From: Cupriavidus sp. YR651
GTDB taxonomy: Bacteria > Pseudomonadota > Gammaproteobacteria > Burkholderiales > Burkholderiaceae
Direction: 5' to 3'
NCBI RefSeq assembly: GCF_900101625.1
Contig: NZ_FMYZ01000017.1
Span: 24,406 to 88,405, forward strand
Length of the DNA: 64,000 bases
Each line of letters starts with the position of its first letter. Within the stretch, counting starts at the first letter, position 1. A program made the position numbers and the translations under genes. Below, piece by piece: positions 26,202-36,064 of this stretch. Under the pieces are notes generated by a model that did not search any database, had not been told where the DNA came from, and saw only the letters and a list, made by a program, of their open reading frames with translations.

Positions 26202-27515
26202 TCAGGTCAATCCGGTGGCCACGGTCGCCCTCCCGGGCGGCACGGCGTGCCGAGAATAGTTCACCATAGAAATGGCATCGGCATTAGCGGCCGCACGCCA
26301 CGCAGCTAACCTCCGCCGCAGTTCAGGATAGACGCGCGCGTGCCACGCTTTTCCGCTGAACAAACCGTAGTGATCGCAATCGGGAATGGTGATTCGCCCA
26401 CGGCACGAAGGCGGCAGCCGGCTGCACAGTGCATGCGCCGCGTGCGTCTGCTCCGCACCTGTGATCCTGTCTTCGGCGCCTTCCACGGTTAGTAGTTGGG
26501 TGGCACGCAGGCTATCGGGCCGGACGCGGTCGCCCGCCACGTGCCACTTCCCGCGCGGCAACAGAAACTGGCGAAATACCACCTCGATGGTGTCTCCAAT
26601 GAACTCGGCCGGGAGATCCATCGTTGCCGAATAGTCAACCGCGTCCATCATGCTCTCGGCGACAGCCTCTGCATCCCACAGCGAGATATTGCGCATTGCC
26701 TCAACGAAGACCCCCGCCTGCCGAGTCGGCTGCCCGGCAGCAAGCGCGGAAAGCTGAAGGAATCCTGGATACACCATGCGACCCTCCCCTGGATAGCCTC
26801 GCGGAACCCGTCCAGTGCAGCAGGCCGCAAACCAGTCCGCAGATAGCTTTTTGGCCGTAAGACCTAGCACTGTCGGATTGCATCTTGCATCAATGGGCCC
26901 ACCCATCAGCACGAGAGAGCGGAGCTCCGGTCCGCCGCTGGTCGCCAGGCGCGCTGCGGCTGCCAGCGCCGGCACTGTCGCTTGGCAGACCGCCAACACG
27001 TCGAGCGTTGTCGGGCCAAGGCTCGTCATGAAGCGTTCGAGTGTCTGGACGTGATCGCCTAAGCCGAACGCACCGCATTCTCGCGGAATGTCTTGTGCAT
27101 CGATCCAATCCGTCACATAGACGTCCGAATCGTCTAGCAGGGACCGGATGGCGGCCCGCATCATCGTGGCATGATGCCCGGCCTGCGGGGCGCACAACAA
27201 TAGTCTAGGACGCGCCGCGGCGTCCGCGCACGGGCAAGCAGCAAAGCGGAGCAACCGGCAGAACGGCGTTTGCGCCACCACGGTGGTGCGGACGGGCACG
27301 GATCTCCCGTGCTGCCGTATCGATGCGATCGCGAAGGGGGGCGTGCCGAGCAGACGCCTGGACGCCTGAAAGATCTCGTAGGCTTGCGCAAACTGAGTGC
27401 GGCGCACGGCCTCGGCGACGCCCGGCGACAAAATTAAGGGCCAGCACCACTGCAAAGCAACTGGTGCGAAGCGGTTCTCCTTCGCGTCGCTGGGCTCGGT
27501 TCTCCTGGTATTCAT
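26202..27515 (-). CDS. phaZ: Intracellular polyhydroxyalkanoate depolymerase (PhaZ family)
   Basis: 437 aa. Family landmarks are an N-terminal region ending in FAQAYEIFQASRRL, then VYVTDWIDAQDIP, GDHVQTLERFMTSLGP, the nucleophile region LAVCQATVPALAA (Cys in place of Ser, as in PhaZa1-type enzymes) and a late IPDCDHYGLFSG with the probable catalytic His. It mobilises stored PHB. It faces phaC tail to tail, which completes a synthesis/mobilisation unit. Confidence 0.87.
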   Translation of the reverse strand: MNTRRTEPSDAKENRFAPVALQWCWPLILSPGVAEAVRRTQFAQAYEIFQASRRLLGTPPFAIASIRQHGRSVPVRTTVVAQTPFCRLLRFAACPCADAAARPRLLLCAPQAGHHATMMRAAIRSLLDDSDVYVTDWIDAQDIPRECGAFGLGDHVQTLERFMTSLGPTTLDVLAVCQATVPALAAAARLATSGGPELRSLVLMGGPIDARCNPTVLGLTAKKLSADWFAACCTGRVPRGYPGEGRMVYPGFLQLSALAAGQPTRQAGVFVEAMRNISLWDAEAVAESMMDAVDYSATMDLPAEFIGDTIEVVFRQFLLPRGKWHVAGDRVRPDSLRATQLLTVEGAEDRITGAEQTHAAHALCSRLPPSCRGRITIPDCDHYGLFSGKAWHARVYPELRRRLAAWRAAANADAISMVNYSRHAVPPGRATVATGLT

Positions 27516-27751
27516 TCGCGTCTCGCTAATTGAGGTTGGCAGGCAGAGGATGAAATTCCATCATCTTGAGTGCTCGGGACCGACCCTGCTTTTCACCAGA
27601 CGCGCCAATTGTCGATCTCCATGGTCATGATGAGGACGGACGCCATGCAAGCAGACTGACCGAAGACCGATGTCAAGTGTGAGACCAAATGCGGACGTGT
27701 AGTGCGCCATGTGTAGGGTAATGGTGGGATGACGCCGCGGGCACCGAGAAT

Positions 27752-28083
27752 CTAGCGCTGTCGTGCGGAAAGCGCCACAATGGCGCTCACGACCGCTACC
27801 ATCGCCCGGCGGTGCCCATGCACTTTCACGGATGCTCATGGGCATAGCGGTCTGTGGAATCCACCCACGGCTCGACTCCGGCCTCGCCTTCCTGGCAAAG
27901 GGCAGAGAGACGGGCTCGCAACTCCTGAACACGGCCGGTCAGGTCTCCACGGGCGCGGCCGGGGCCCTCATTCGCTTCTCCTGGTACGTCGCGCAAGAGC
28001 GCCTGGATATCGGTGAGCAGCACGTCCACATCCCCACGTAGGACCTTTCTGTGCTTTATGGCCTCGGCCCTGGTGTCGTTCAT
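27752..28083 (-). pseudogene. DUF883 family protein, broken copy
   Basis: It starts MNDTRAEAIKHRKVL and tracks the intact copy at 10614-10946 through DRYAHEHP. The Trp codon of the HPW motif is TGA, and a later one-base shift is needed to read the membrane helix (AMVAVVSAIVALSAR), which ends at a TAG at 27754-27752. The truncated 85-residue product would have no membrane anchor. Confidence 0.72.
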
Positions 28084-28318
28084 GATTTCTGCCCCTCAAA
28101 TGAGGTCACGTCAGCCCGCGAGTCGCGAGGCCACTAGCCGAATATAGAAGGACCGCACCCACGAGCCTTGATCGAGGACAAAGCGTCCGCAAGCCTCGGA
28201 CTCACCTCCAGTTACCTCTTGTTGTCCCAAGGTGAGTCGCAAGCGTGCGGTGTCTGGTGAAGGCTACTCAGCGCGGATGTCCGGCTCATCGTCAACCGGA
28301 GCCCTTCCGTTGAAAGAT

Positions 28319-28332
28319 TTGCGCAGTGTCAA
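28319..28332. promoter_or_regulatory. FNR-like variant TTGCG-CAGT-GTCAA upstream of the BON gene
   Basis: 111 bp before the GTG start of the BON-domain gene; the same arm type as at 14960, 21489 and 47318. Confidence 0.35.
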
Positions 28333-28443
28333 TGTGTGCCGCGTCACGTCTCCTAGATTGATTCCGGATACATCCTATTAATGCCAGGCCCCTGTTCCAC
28401 GGGCCACCGGCGCAATCCGTTGAAATTCAACGCTAGGAGAAAT

Positions 28444-29088
28444 GTGAAAACCGATCTGCAACTCAAGAAAGAAGTTAGCGATGAGCTGACATGGGATCCG
28501 TCGATTCACGCAGCGGGCATCGGTGTAGAAGTGAACGATGGCATCGTCACGTTGAGCGGGCACGTCAAGACCTATCTTGAGAAGGTCGCCGCCGGGCTCG
28601 CTGCGGAGCGCGTCGCGGGAGTTAAGGGGACTGTGCTGGAACTGCACGTTGGCGAGCAGCACGGGCAAACCGACGAAACCCTAGCGATGGCCGCGCGTGC
28701 TGCAATGCAATGGTATGTCCATGTACCAGATGATGCGATCAAGATCCGCGTCGAGGACGGTTGGGTCTCGTTGGCAGGGGACGTCGAGTGGGGCTATCAG
28801 CGCCATGCCGCCGAACGAGCGGTCGCCCATCTGCGTGGCGTCAAGGGTGTGACCAACGGGATTGCGGTACGGCCGCAGCTTGAGCCCCATGACGTCGCGA
28901 ACAAGATCGAGGCTGCATTGCGCCGCCACGCGGAGCGGGAGGCTCACCATATTGAAGTGAAAGCCGAAGGCGGCATCGTCACGCTTGGCGGATTTGTGGA
29001 CTCGATTGAGGAGCGCCATGCCGCCGCCGGTGCTGCGTGGTCCGCACCAGGCGTTTCCCAGGTCATCAATAATCTTAAGATTCGCTGA
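28444..29088 (+). CDS. Triple BON-domain protein
   Basis: 214 aa from a GTG that is preceded by AGGAGAAAT. Three BON repeats follow: about residues 2-70 (VEVNDGIVTLSGHVKTYLEK), 76-150 (IRVEDGWVSLAGDVEWGYQ) and 152-213 (VKAEGGIVTLGGFVDSIEER). There is no signal peptide. OsmY-type proteins share this domain and protect membranes under osmotic or other stress; binding of phospholipid is the usual proposal. It is a full-length relative of the shortened ORF at 17203-17661. Confidence 0.88.
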   Translation: MKTDLQLKKEVSDELTWDPSIHAAGIGVEVNDGIVTLSGHVKTYLEKVAAGLAAERVAGVKGTVLELHVGEQHGQTDETLAMAARAAMQWYVHVPDDAIKIRVEDGWVSLAGDVEWGYQRHAAERAVAHLRGVKGVTNGIAVRPQLEPHDVANKIEAALRRHAEREAHHIEVKAEGGIVTLGGFVDSIEERHAAAGAAWSAPGVSQVINNLKIR

Positions 29089-29214
29089 TGCCTAGTCAAA
29101 TCTGGCACCGACTGCGGCGTCTGCACCGTGCGGACACTCTGCAACAGATCAAAAGCCAGACGGGTGCATTGCGCTTCCATTCGCCCGAGCATCAGTCTGC
29201 CAGTTCTAACCGTC

Positions 29215-29228
29215 TTGATGTGTATCAA
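29215..29228. promoter_or_regulatory. Perfect FNR/ANR box TTGAT-GTGT-ATCAA
   Basis: All ten consensus positions match. It lies 61 bp before the start codon of the secreted repeat protein at 29290, a distance typical for activation. Confidence 0.8.
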
Positions 29229-29289
29229 GGGGACAACGCTAGGTTTTTCTATCCTAGATAAGGACATCGCTTTCCATAAGGAGCATCGA

Positions 29290-29622
29290 ATGAACCGGAA
29301 GCTCGTTATCAACGCCGCGGCTGCGTCCGCCTTAGTCGTGACGCTCTTTTCCACGTCCGCCGGAGCGCAAAAGAACTACACGGATGGTGGCGACCTCTAC
29401 GGCGGCGCACACAGCGCGACAAAGGGGAAGCAGGCGCCCGCGAAACAAGTGAAAGATCAGGGTGCAAGCCGAACAGGAAAGTTCGATCCATATACGGAAG
29501 GCGCACGGACAAAGGGCAATCTTGCTCCAGCGCAGAAGTTTCCAGATGAGCGTCCGCAACCAGATGACGTGGCGAAGGCCGGGAAATTCGACCCGTATAC
29601 AGACGGCCGGAACAAAAAATAG
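29290..29622 (+). CDS. Small secreted protein with GKFDPYT-G repeats (paralogue A)
   Basis: 110 aa. A signal peptide (MNRKLVINAAAASALVVTL) ends at AGAQ; the mature chain opens with QKNYTDGGDLYGG. It holds two copies of the motif GKFDPYTxG (about residues 62-70 and 98-106). It is rich in Lys, Gly, Asp and Pro with no cysteine, so probably disordered and periplasmic. The RBS AAGGAGCATCG is good. It has a paralogue at 39689-40045 with more repeats. I know no function. A perfect FNR-type box sits 61 bp upstream. Confidence 0.8.
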   Translation: MNRKLVINAAAASALVVTLFSTSAGAQKNYTDGGDLYGGAHSATKGKQAPAKQVKDQGASRTGKFDPYTEGARTKGNLAPAQKFPDERPQPDDVAKAGKFDPYTDGRNKK

Positions 29623-29844
29623 ACGCCTATGGGCAGCAGCGTCGAAGGGCTGCTACATGTGGTGAGAGATCGCGCGTACCTTACTGGCAGATGGGCCGTG
29701 CTTAGTGCGCCCAGTGGCTACTTTCCGGAAACTGTCGGAGCCTTAGAGTCATGCGATATGCGCACACACTAGGACCGGAAGCGAATTGGGGAATAATGTG
29801 CCTCCTTACTAGCAAGCCCAACGATTCTTCGGTAGGCAACGACC

Positions 29845-30306
29845 CTAGCCGCCTTCATTTGAAACATCGCGTACCAGAAGCACTGGTACTAGGCACGCCC
29901 TTGCTAGGGTTTCCGCTACGCTGCCCAACAGCAGGCGCCTTATCCCGCGGCGACCGTGAGTCCCGACGACCACGACGCCTGCCCGACAAGTTTCAACATA
30001 CTCATTCACCTGCCGAGCGACGTCACCCATGCTGAGAAGGTCGTCAATGAGCTTCTCCGAGTGGTCCAGGCCAGATTTCTCCGCGATGTAGGCGGCGTCC
30101 TGCAAGATGCATTGCCCCGCGGATAGCAATTTTGGGCATAAGTCCGCCCTGACGCCATATGCGGTTTCGTACTGAAGAAACGTATAGTCGATGACATGAA
30201 GGATTTCTAGGTGGGCACCGCACGCCGAGGCTAGTCTGATAGCCTCTGTTAATGCGCGGTGCGAGCCCGCGCTCCCATCAACGGCAACAAGAACGTGTTT
30301 GTACAT
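29845..30306 (-). CDS. Universal stress protein UspA family, single domain
   Basis: 153 aa. It opens MYKHVLVAVDGSAGSHRAL and ends with the ATP loop GTHGRRGIRRLLLGSVAETL. The middle includes DDLLSMGDVARQVNEY, like the proteins at 40840 and 41361, so the three form a subgroup. The ATG at 30306 (AGGAC upstream) is preferred over 30345. Confidence 0.92.
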   Translation of the reverse strand: MYKHVLVAVDGSAGSHRALTEAIRLASACGAHLEILHVIDYTFLQYETAYGVRADLCPKLLSAGQCILQDAAYIAEKSGLDHSEKLIDDLLSMGDVARQVNEYVETCRAGVVVVGTHGRRGIRRLLLGSVAETLARACLVPVLLVRDVSNEGG

Positions 30307-31677
30307 GATATTCGTCCTGCTTGGGCGCAAACGCGAGACGGACATTCTCGCCTCAGCAGGCCGCCCAAAATGCTTATAAGAATTTTCAAATTGAAAGACC
30401 AGTATCTAGGCGAGTATATGGCACGAGATGAGGCACTGCGGCCAGCTTGAAGACTAGAACTCGCTGACGCGCTTGCCTTGGCTCACAGCGCGGCCACTGT
30501 TCATAGGAGCGATGGTATTCACGCAGAGCAATGCGCCGGCTAAACCACTTCGGAAGCCGCGCTGGCCCTCCGAAGTCCAGCCCCTTACATTCGAAATTCC
30601 CGTTGTGGTGCATCCTCGTTCCCACGCGGCATGCGGAAAATCACGAGGCGGCGTCTAGTTGTGAAGCTCCAAGCGCTGGATTCGGTGCACGAAGCCATCG
30701 ATTTGGTGATACTCCACGATCTTCGATACGATTTGGTTTGAAATGGTCTTAACTAGCCGTCAAGGCAACATATAGGGGAAATTCGTCGGAAAACTAGAAT
30801 TTATTGCTGCGACCATTGCCGATGGACATCCTGGACCGGTGCGGCTGCAGGCGCCGTCGCCGGCGTCGCTGCGAGCAGCCGTAAGACCCCTCCGCAGCGT
30901 TTTTTGGTATTCAAGGCAGTGGCCTGCGTAAATTCACGCACAATCCGATGCGGAATACAACGTAACGTTGTTGCGATGTCTGCATCCTTCGCAAACGGCA
31001 GGTATACGGCTACGGCAAGACCAGAAGGACCAAACCATGCACAGAATGCATCCTCCCAGGAGGACGTCGGCTCTCACAGGGCAACTGGCATCCCCGTTTC
31101 TTCGCCAGATAGAGCCGAGCCAGTCGTGTCTCGACACCGTCAGCAACGCGATGCGCCGGAATTCAATTGGTAGTGTGCCTCGAACCGATCAGCGAGCATC
31201 ACGTACCCCTACCAGGGACTTTCGCTTTGTATGGTAGAGGGCCTTCTGCAATCATTGCAGTCTGCAAGTCGAGTTTTGATAGCCTTGTGTCGCCGAAATG
31301 CCCCGCTGCAATAGAACCTTGCTTGCCGCCATGGCCAGACCGTTGAAGAGCGCCCGTTGAAGTTGAAGTGGCTGGCGGAAGCCCGCGCCTTTGCGCGGCT
31401 ACGTTACAAGGTCTGCACGTCTCTGGAAGCGCCTTACCCGAGGATTCTGGCAATCCAAGCCGTTTCTTCCTCGTCACTGACGACGCCCCTCGCGATCCAA
31501 AGGTTGCTCCTGATCAAGGGACGCTATCACAGCGCTGATATCAATGAAATTGAACACCATGCCTGCGCGGTGTCGGCCGCCTGCTGCTACGCGGTTGTGC
31601 CTTAGCGCACACACTGTGGCGGCATGACGCTGCCATGCAGTATTTGAGACTGAGTCTCGAAGGATTGGTGAACCGAC
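30307..31677. other. 1.37-kb gap without a supported gene
   Basis: Frames of 60-92 codons on both strands look like no protein family and have atypical composition. The stretch is somewhat lower in GC than its neighbours and may be decayed or foreign DNA. It contains one FNR-like variant site near its right end. Confidence 0.45.
31504..31517. promoter_or_regulatory. FNR-like variant TTGCT-CCTG-ATCAA
   Basis: 160 bp before the membrane protein at 31678. One perfect arm. Confidence 0.3.
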
Positions 31678-32919
31678 ATGGGTAACATCCCGATTTTCGG
31701 ATTCAAGCGAATGCATCTCGTTCCTACGTCTGGCGAGGACGCTACGCGAAATCGGCAGAATTTTTCGCTGGTTCTGGGCGGGCCCCTCTATCAGCTCTTG
31801 CGTCGGACACATTTGTCCGACGACGCGTTGCTCCAGATGCGTCAACGCATCGTTGTCATCTCTATGTTTGCGTGGCTTCCGCTTCTGGTTCTCTGCGCCT
31901 TTGAAGGAACCTTGTTGGGCAAGGACCGGACGGTGCCATTCTTGATGGACATAGAGGTCCATCTCCGCTTTCTTGCGGCAGTTCCATTGCTGATTGCTGC
32001 GGAGCTAGTAGTGCACCAGCGCCTGCGTGGTATCGGGCAGGCATTCCTGGAGCGGAATCTGGTTCCAGAGACCGCCATGGATCAGTTTGATGCCGCACTT
32101 GGCGCGGCACTCCGGCTGCGTAACTCGGTACTTGCCGAAGCGCTGTTGGTCATCCTGGTGTATGGCGTCGGCGTCTTGGTCGTCTGGCGTCACTATACCG
32201 CCCTCCAGGCGGCGACATGGTATGCGACGCCCTTGGCGGGCAACTCGAGACTCTCGCTGGCGGGCATCTGGTACGGCTACGTCAGCCTCCCGATTTTCCA
32301 ATTTCTGTTGATTCGCTGGTATTTCCGGCTGTTTATCTGGATGCGATTTCTCTGGAAGGTATCTCGAATCAAGTTGAGTGTCATCCCGACGCACCCGGAT
32401 CGCGTCGGTGGTCTCGGATTTCTTTCCAACACGGCTCATGCCTTCACACTTCTTCTTGTAGCGCATGGTGTAATGCTCGCCGCAAACCTCGGCAACCGCA
32501 TTCTCTTCCTCGGCGCGGCCCTGCCAGAATTCAAGATCGAAATTACCGTGATGGTAATTTTTCTGTTGGCTGTCGTTTTTGGCCCGCTGTTGGTATTTGC
32601 GCCTCAACTCGCCCAGGCCAAACGCAAAGGCCTAAACGAATATGGCACGCTGGCGGAACGTTATGTTCGCGAATTCGATACTAAATGGCTGCGTGGTGGC
32701 GTATCAGCGGAGGAACCTTTGGTAGGGAGCAGTGACATTCAGTCACTTGCCGATCTTGGAAATAGTTTCGAAGTGGTGCGCGGCATGCGTATAGCACCAA
32801 TTACTAGGGATGCCATCCTGCAACTTGCGGCGGCAGTTCTCATTCCAGTTGTGCCGCTGGCACTGACCATGATGCCCCTTGAAGAACTGTTAAAGCACTT
32901 ATTCGGGCTCCTATTTTAG
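31678..32919 (+). CDS. Multi-pass membrane protein of unknown function
   Basis: 413 aa with about six hydrophobic helices (near residues 60-85, 100-120, 155-180, 200-225, 258-280, 287-310) and one at the C-terminus. Conserved-looking loops include HPDRVGGLGFL and RYVREFDTKWLRGG. I know similar uncharacterised proteins in Burkholderiales but no function. There is no signal peptide and no transporter signature. It stands alone ahead of the CYTH-CHAD gene. Confidence 0.75.
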   Translation: MGNIPIFGFKRMHLVPTSGEDATRNRQNFSLVLGGPLYQLLRRTHLSDDALLQMRQRIVVISMFAWLPLLVLCAFEGTLLGKDRTVPFLMDIEVHLRFLAAVPLLIAAELVVHQRLRGIGQAFLERNLVPETAMDQFDAALGAALRLRNSVLAEALLVILVYGVGVLVVWRHYTALQAATWYATPLAGNSRLSLAGIWYGYVSLPIFQFLLIRWYFRLFIWMRFLWKVSRIKLSVIPTHPDRVGGLGFLSNTAHAFTLLLVAHGVMLAANLGNRILFLGAALPEFKIEITVMVIFLLAVVFGPLLVFAPQLAQAKRKGLNEYGTLAERYVREFDTKWLRGGVSAEEPLVGSSDIQSLADLGNSFEVVRGMRIAPITRDAILQLAAAVLIPVVPLALTMMPLEELLKHLFGLLF

Positions 32920-33178
32920 GTGATGATTCCAATCTACGGCGAGTGAGAATGAAGCTGATACGCCCCGTCCCTTACCATCCAATTCCAGGACACTCCTAAG
33001 ATATCCAAAAATGCACCAGCGATAATGCTCATGACGACTTCACAGGAAGTTGTCGGCGGTCTACCCACACCAAGCTTGTTGGCCGAATGACAGCATCTCG
33101 CAATTTTTATCCGTCTATGAGCAATCATCGCGTATCGCAAGCCCGTCGCCTCATGCAGCCCGAAGATAGGAATTCGTC

Positions 33179-34711
33179 ATGGAGAGGGAATTGAAATTCG
33201 AACTAGCATCGGATCAGGCGTCGGCAATTCGTCAATTGACCTTGCTGCGCAACATGCAAGTGGAGCCGCCCCATGAGGAGCGTCTGGAGAGCGAATATTT
33301 CGATACGCCGGACCTTTTGTTGCGGCACAGCGACGCGTCACTGCGGATTCGTCGCATTGGCGATCGCTATATACAGACGCTCAAGTCGTCTGGTGAACGG
33401 CGCGGTGGATTCTATGAACGCGAAGAGTATGAGACAGCGCTGCCTGATGCGCAGCCCGACCTCGACGCTTTGCTGGCCATTGTGCCCAAGTCCTCCCCGC
33501 TGGCGCAGTTATTGAAGGAACCTTCCTTGGCATCGCAACTGACGCCAGTATTCCGCACCACGGTTTCCCGCATGGTCTGGCAATTGAAGCCCAGCGGTGG
33601 AGACGAGATTGAACTCGCACTGGACACCGGCAGTATCACGGCCGCAGAGCACGACGAAGTGTTCACCGAACTCGAATTGGAGCTCAAGCGTGGCGAGCCC
33701 CGTCATTTGGGAAAGGTTGCTCTCGACCTCATCGAGAGGGTGCCATTGAGCCTGAGCTTGCGCAGCAAGAGCGACCGGGGCTACGACTTGCTGGTGTGCG
33801 AGAAGCAATCCGCGGTGACGGCAAAGCGTATCGCGCTCACGAAGAAGGACACAGTAAATGACGCCTTCTGCAAGATCGTCCAAAACTGCCTGGCTCAGGT
33901 GCACGCCAATGCGCCATACGTCGCGGCGGGGCAATCGCCAGAAAGCGTGCATCAGATGCGTGTTGGGCTGCGCAGGCTTCGCTCCGCACTTGCCATGTTC
34001 GCTTCTGTGGTCGACCTACCCGCCGCGCTGCAGGGCGAATTGAAGTGGATCGCCGACGAGTTGGGAAAGTCGCGCGACTGGGAGGTGCTGGCGCATTCCA
34101 CGCTGCCACAGGTAAGGGCTACCGAACAGCAGCAAGAAGACATGAAGCGCACCATACTGGCTGCCGCACACATCGCCAGGGCTCGTCGCGAAGATGCCGC
34201 GCGCGCGGTGAGCTCGCCGCGATACGCGCGGCTGACTTTGGCGCTCGATGATTGGATCGCCGCAGCCCCTTGGCGCGAAGCTGCGGCTCCGGAAGAACGA
34301 AAGCAACTGGACCGACGCGCGCATGGGCTAGCTGCCAGCGTGCTGCGCAAGCGTCACCGCAAGCTCGTGCAGCGTGGCGAAGGCCTGCACAAACTTGACG
34401 CGCCACACCGGCACCGGGCGCGTATCGCGGCGAAAAAGCTGCGTTACGCGACGGAATTCTTCGCAACCCTTTTCGAACGAAAGACGCTGAAACAATACCG
34501 TAGCGTGCTGGCCAGATTGCAGGACGATTTGGGATGGGGCAACGATATGGCCATGGCAGACAAGTTGCTGGACCATCTTCAGCGACACCACAGCAAGGCT
34601 GCCAGCGGTGCCAGCTATGCGCGCGGCTTTCTGGCAGCACGCGTCGCGGACGATCGCCATAACCAAAAGCGTCTTTGGAAGCAGTTCCGACGCGCCGCAC
34701 GGCCGCACTAG
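33179..34711 (+). CDS. CYTH and CHAD domain protein (inorganic triphosphatase type)
   Basis: 510 aa. The CYTH domain at residues 1-200 starts with the diagnostic ExExK motif as EREL/KFEL and has ESEYFDTPD and LRIRR basic residues. The CHAD domain from about residue 225 to the end has VHQMRVGLRRLRSAL and the histidine-rich HRHRARIAAKKLRYATEF. CYTH domains hydrolyse tripolyphosphate; CHAD binds polyphosphate and is often found on polyP or PHB granules. This links the gene to storage and stress. RBS AGGAATTCGTC. Confidence 0.92.
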   Translation: MERELKFELASDQASAIRQLTLLRNMQVEPPHEERLESEYFDTPDLLLRHSDASLRIRRIGDRYIQTLKSSGERRGGFYEREEYETALPDAQPDLDALLAIVPKSSPLAQLLKEPSLASQLTPVFRTTVSRMVWQLKPSGGDEIELALDTGSITAAEHDEVFTELELELKRGEPRHLGKVALDLIERVPLSLSLRSKSDRGYDLLVCEKQSAVTAKRIALTKKDTVNDAFCKIVQNCLAQVHANAPYVAAGQSPESVHQMRVGLRRLRSALAMFASVVDLPAALQGELKWIADELGKSRDWEVLAHSTLPQVRATEQQQEDMKRTILAAAHIARARREDAARAVSSPRYARLTLALDDWIAAAPWREAAAPEERKQLDRRAHGLAASVLRKRHRKLVQRGEGLHKLDAPHRHRARIAAKKLRYATEFFATLFERKTLKQYRSVLARLQDDLGWGNDMAMADKLLDHLQRHHSKAASGASYARGFLAARVADDRHNQKRLWKQFRRAARPH

Positions 34712-34921
34712 AATGCCGGTCGGGACGATTCAAGCCATATTGCGCGCCAGCAAACCGCAGAGCGCGGAAGCCCTGTTCATGGCGTTGAAATCTTCACTAT
34801 GGCCACCACGCAGTAGCGCTGGCCTACGGCGTCGCACGCTTCCGAATCGCGAAGCGCAACGATACGATCGAGTTGGCCTCAGGACGCTGTCCAGGACTCG
34901 GGCTAGCTGGGCAGCGACCAC

Positions 34922-35386
34922 TCACCTACCGGTGATCAACCCATCGCTTCCGACTGGAACCGTCGGGAGGCGCAGCAGAAGATCGACGCCGGCGCTGTCC
35001 CCTTTCACGGTAATACTTCGACTCACAAGTATCCCACCATACCTTACCACGGCCCGGTAGTTGCCACGTGGCAGGTTCATGTACAGGTAGGGCCCTTCGC
35101 TGAGCACGAGCAACACGATCTCGCGCCGTGCATTGAACAGCGTTACCGTGACGTCCGACAAGGCGCTACTGTCCGAGCTGTCCACGAAATGGATGCGGAC
35201 ATTGAACTGCCTTGCCACTTGACGCATGGCGGCAGCTTCATCGCTGCCAATCCCTCCGGTAACGTAGGAGATATCATTGAGCTGCCTGAGTTGCAGCGCG
35301 CTTTGGGCGGTGGCCATTGGCACACTGGTAGTTGCCAGCACGCTGGCAGACGGCATCAGGCAGCAAGCCGCAATGAATGTCCGCAT
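34922..35386 (-). CDS. Secreted carboxypeptidase-regulatory-like protein (intact copy)
   Basis: 154 aa with a cleavable signal peptide (MRTFIAACCLMPSASVLA). The mature part has ISYVTGGIGSDEAAAM followed by a beta-sandwich-like run ending with LSEGPYLYMNLPRGNYRAVV, typical for peptidase-associated or transthyretin-like domains. Probably periplasmic, function unknown. Its frameshifted paralogue is at 21843-22323. An FNR-like variant lies 104 bp upstream. Confidence 0.78.
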   Translation of the reverse strand: MRTFIAACCLMPSASVLATTSVPMATAQSALQLRQLNDISYVTGGIGSDEAAAMRQVARQFNVRIHFVDSSDSSALSDVTVTLFNARREIVLLVLSEGPYLYMNLPRGNYRAVVRYGGILVSRSITVKGDSAGVDLLLRLPTVPVGSDGLITGR

Positions 35387-35489
35387 CCAACACTCCCTCT
35401 ATCGTCATATCACAATCAAACACGCGGCCGTCAAAGGTCAGACGACTCGGGCCGCGCTTTTCAGCCTAGCCGGTGTTCCCGCCCGCTCC

Positions 35490-35503
35490 TTGCTATGGAT
35501 CAA
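35490..35503. promoter_or_regulatory. FNR-like variant TTGCT-ATGG-ATCAA
   Basis: 104 bp upstream of the secreted protein ending at 34922 (start 35386). One perfect arm. Confidence 0.35.
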
Positions 35504-36064
35504 TGACGCAATACGCGGCGAGGCCCCGATCCAGCGTCAGGAACATCAGAACGAGCGTCTTGAACTGAGCTCCAGCCTGCAAGCCGAACGATGCCGTGGT
35601 CGTCCGCTAGTAGCCGACCGATTTACCCCCCACATGCAGCGCACCTTCGCCGTATTCAGCCCCTACAACGAAGCCGCCCGCGAGTGCGCTGGGGAGATCA
35701 GAATGCCCTGCGCTTTCGTGGCAAGCTCACCTCCCCCAGCGTCGAGGCCATTAGTTTGTTGAGGGTGCCGTCGACTCCTGCGGCGATCTCCCAGCGTCTA
35801 CTGGGGGTATCAGTGCAAGGTCATGCTTGCGTCGAGTGCAGGCAGTACTCTGAAAATTGCGCCTTGCTGATATGGATCAACCTCGACGCGTGCGTGGCCA
35901 CTAGCCTTAAATTGCTGCCGGCGGTCACGATGCGACCAGGCCGGCCGGATCTCGTCGCCGCTGCTCCTGCAGCCCAGTGATCCGGGCAATGCCAGTGTCC
36001 GCTTGAGGGGCTCTTCGCAAGCTGTGTCCTGGCGGCGATATCCCAGGATGATGGAGGTACCGCG
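35504..36064. other. Gap without a supported gene
   Basis: Frames present look like no known protein. An FNR-like site lies at 35867-35880. Confidence 0.45.
35867..35880. promoter_or_regulatory. FNR-like site CTGAT-ATGG-ATCAA
   Basis: Nine of ten positions match the FNR consensus, 184 bp upstream of the sulP gene. Confidence 0.4.

Noticed and set aside
31357..31605. 82-codon plus-strand frame before the membrane protein
   Set aside because: No recognisable features and it contains an FNR-like site; more likely promoter DNA.
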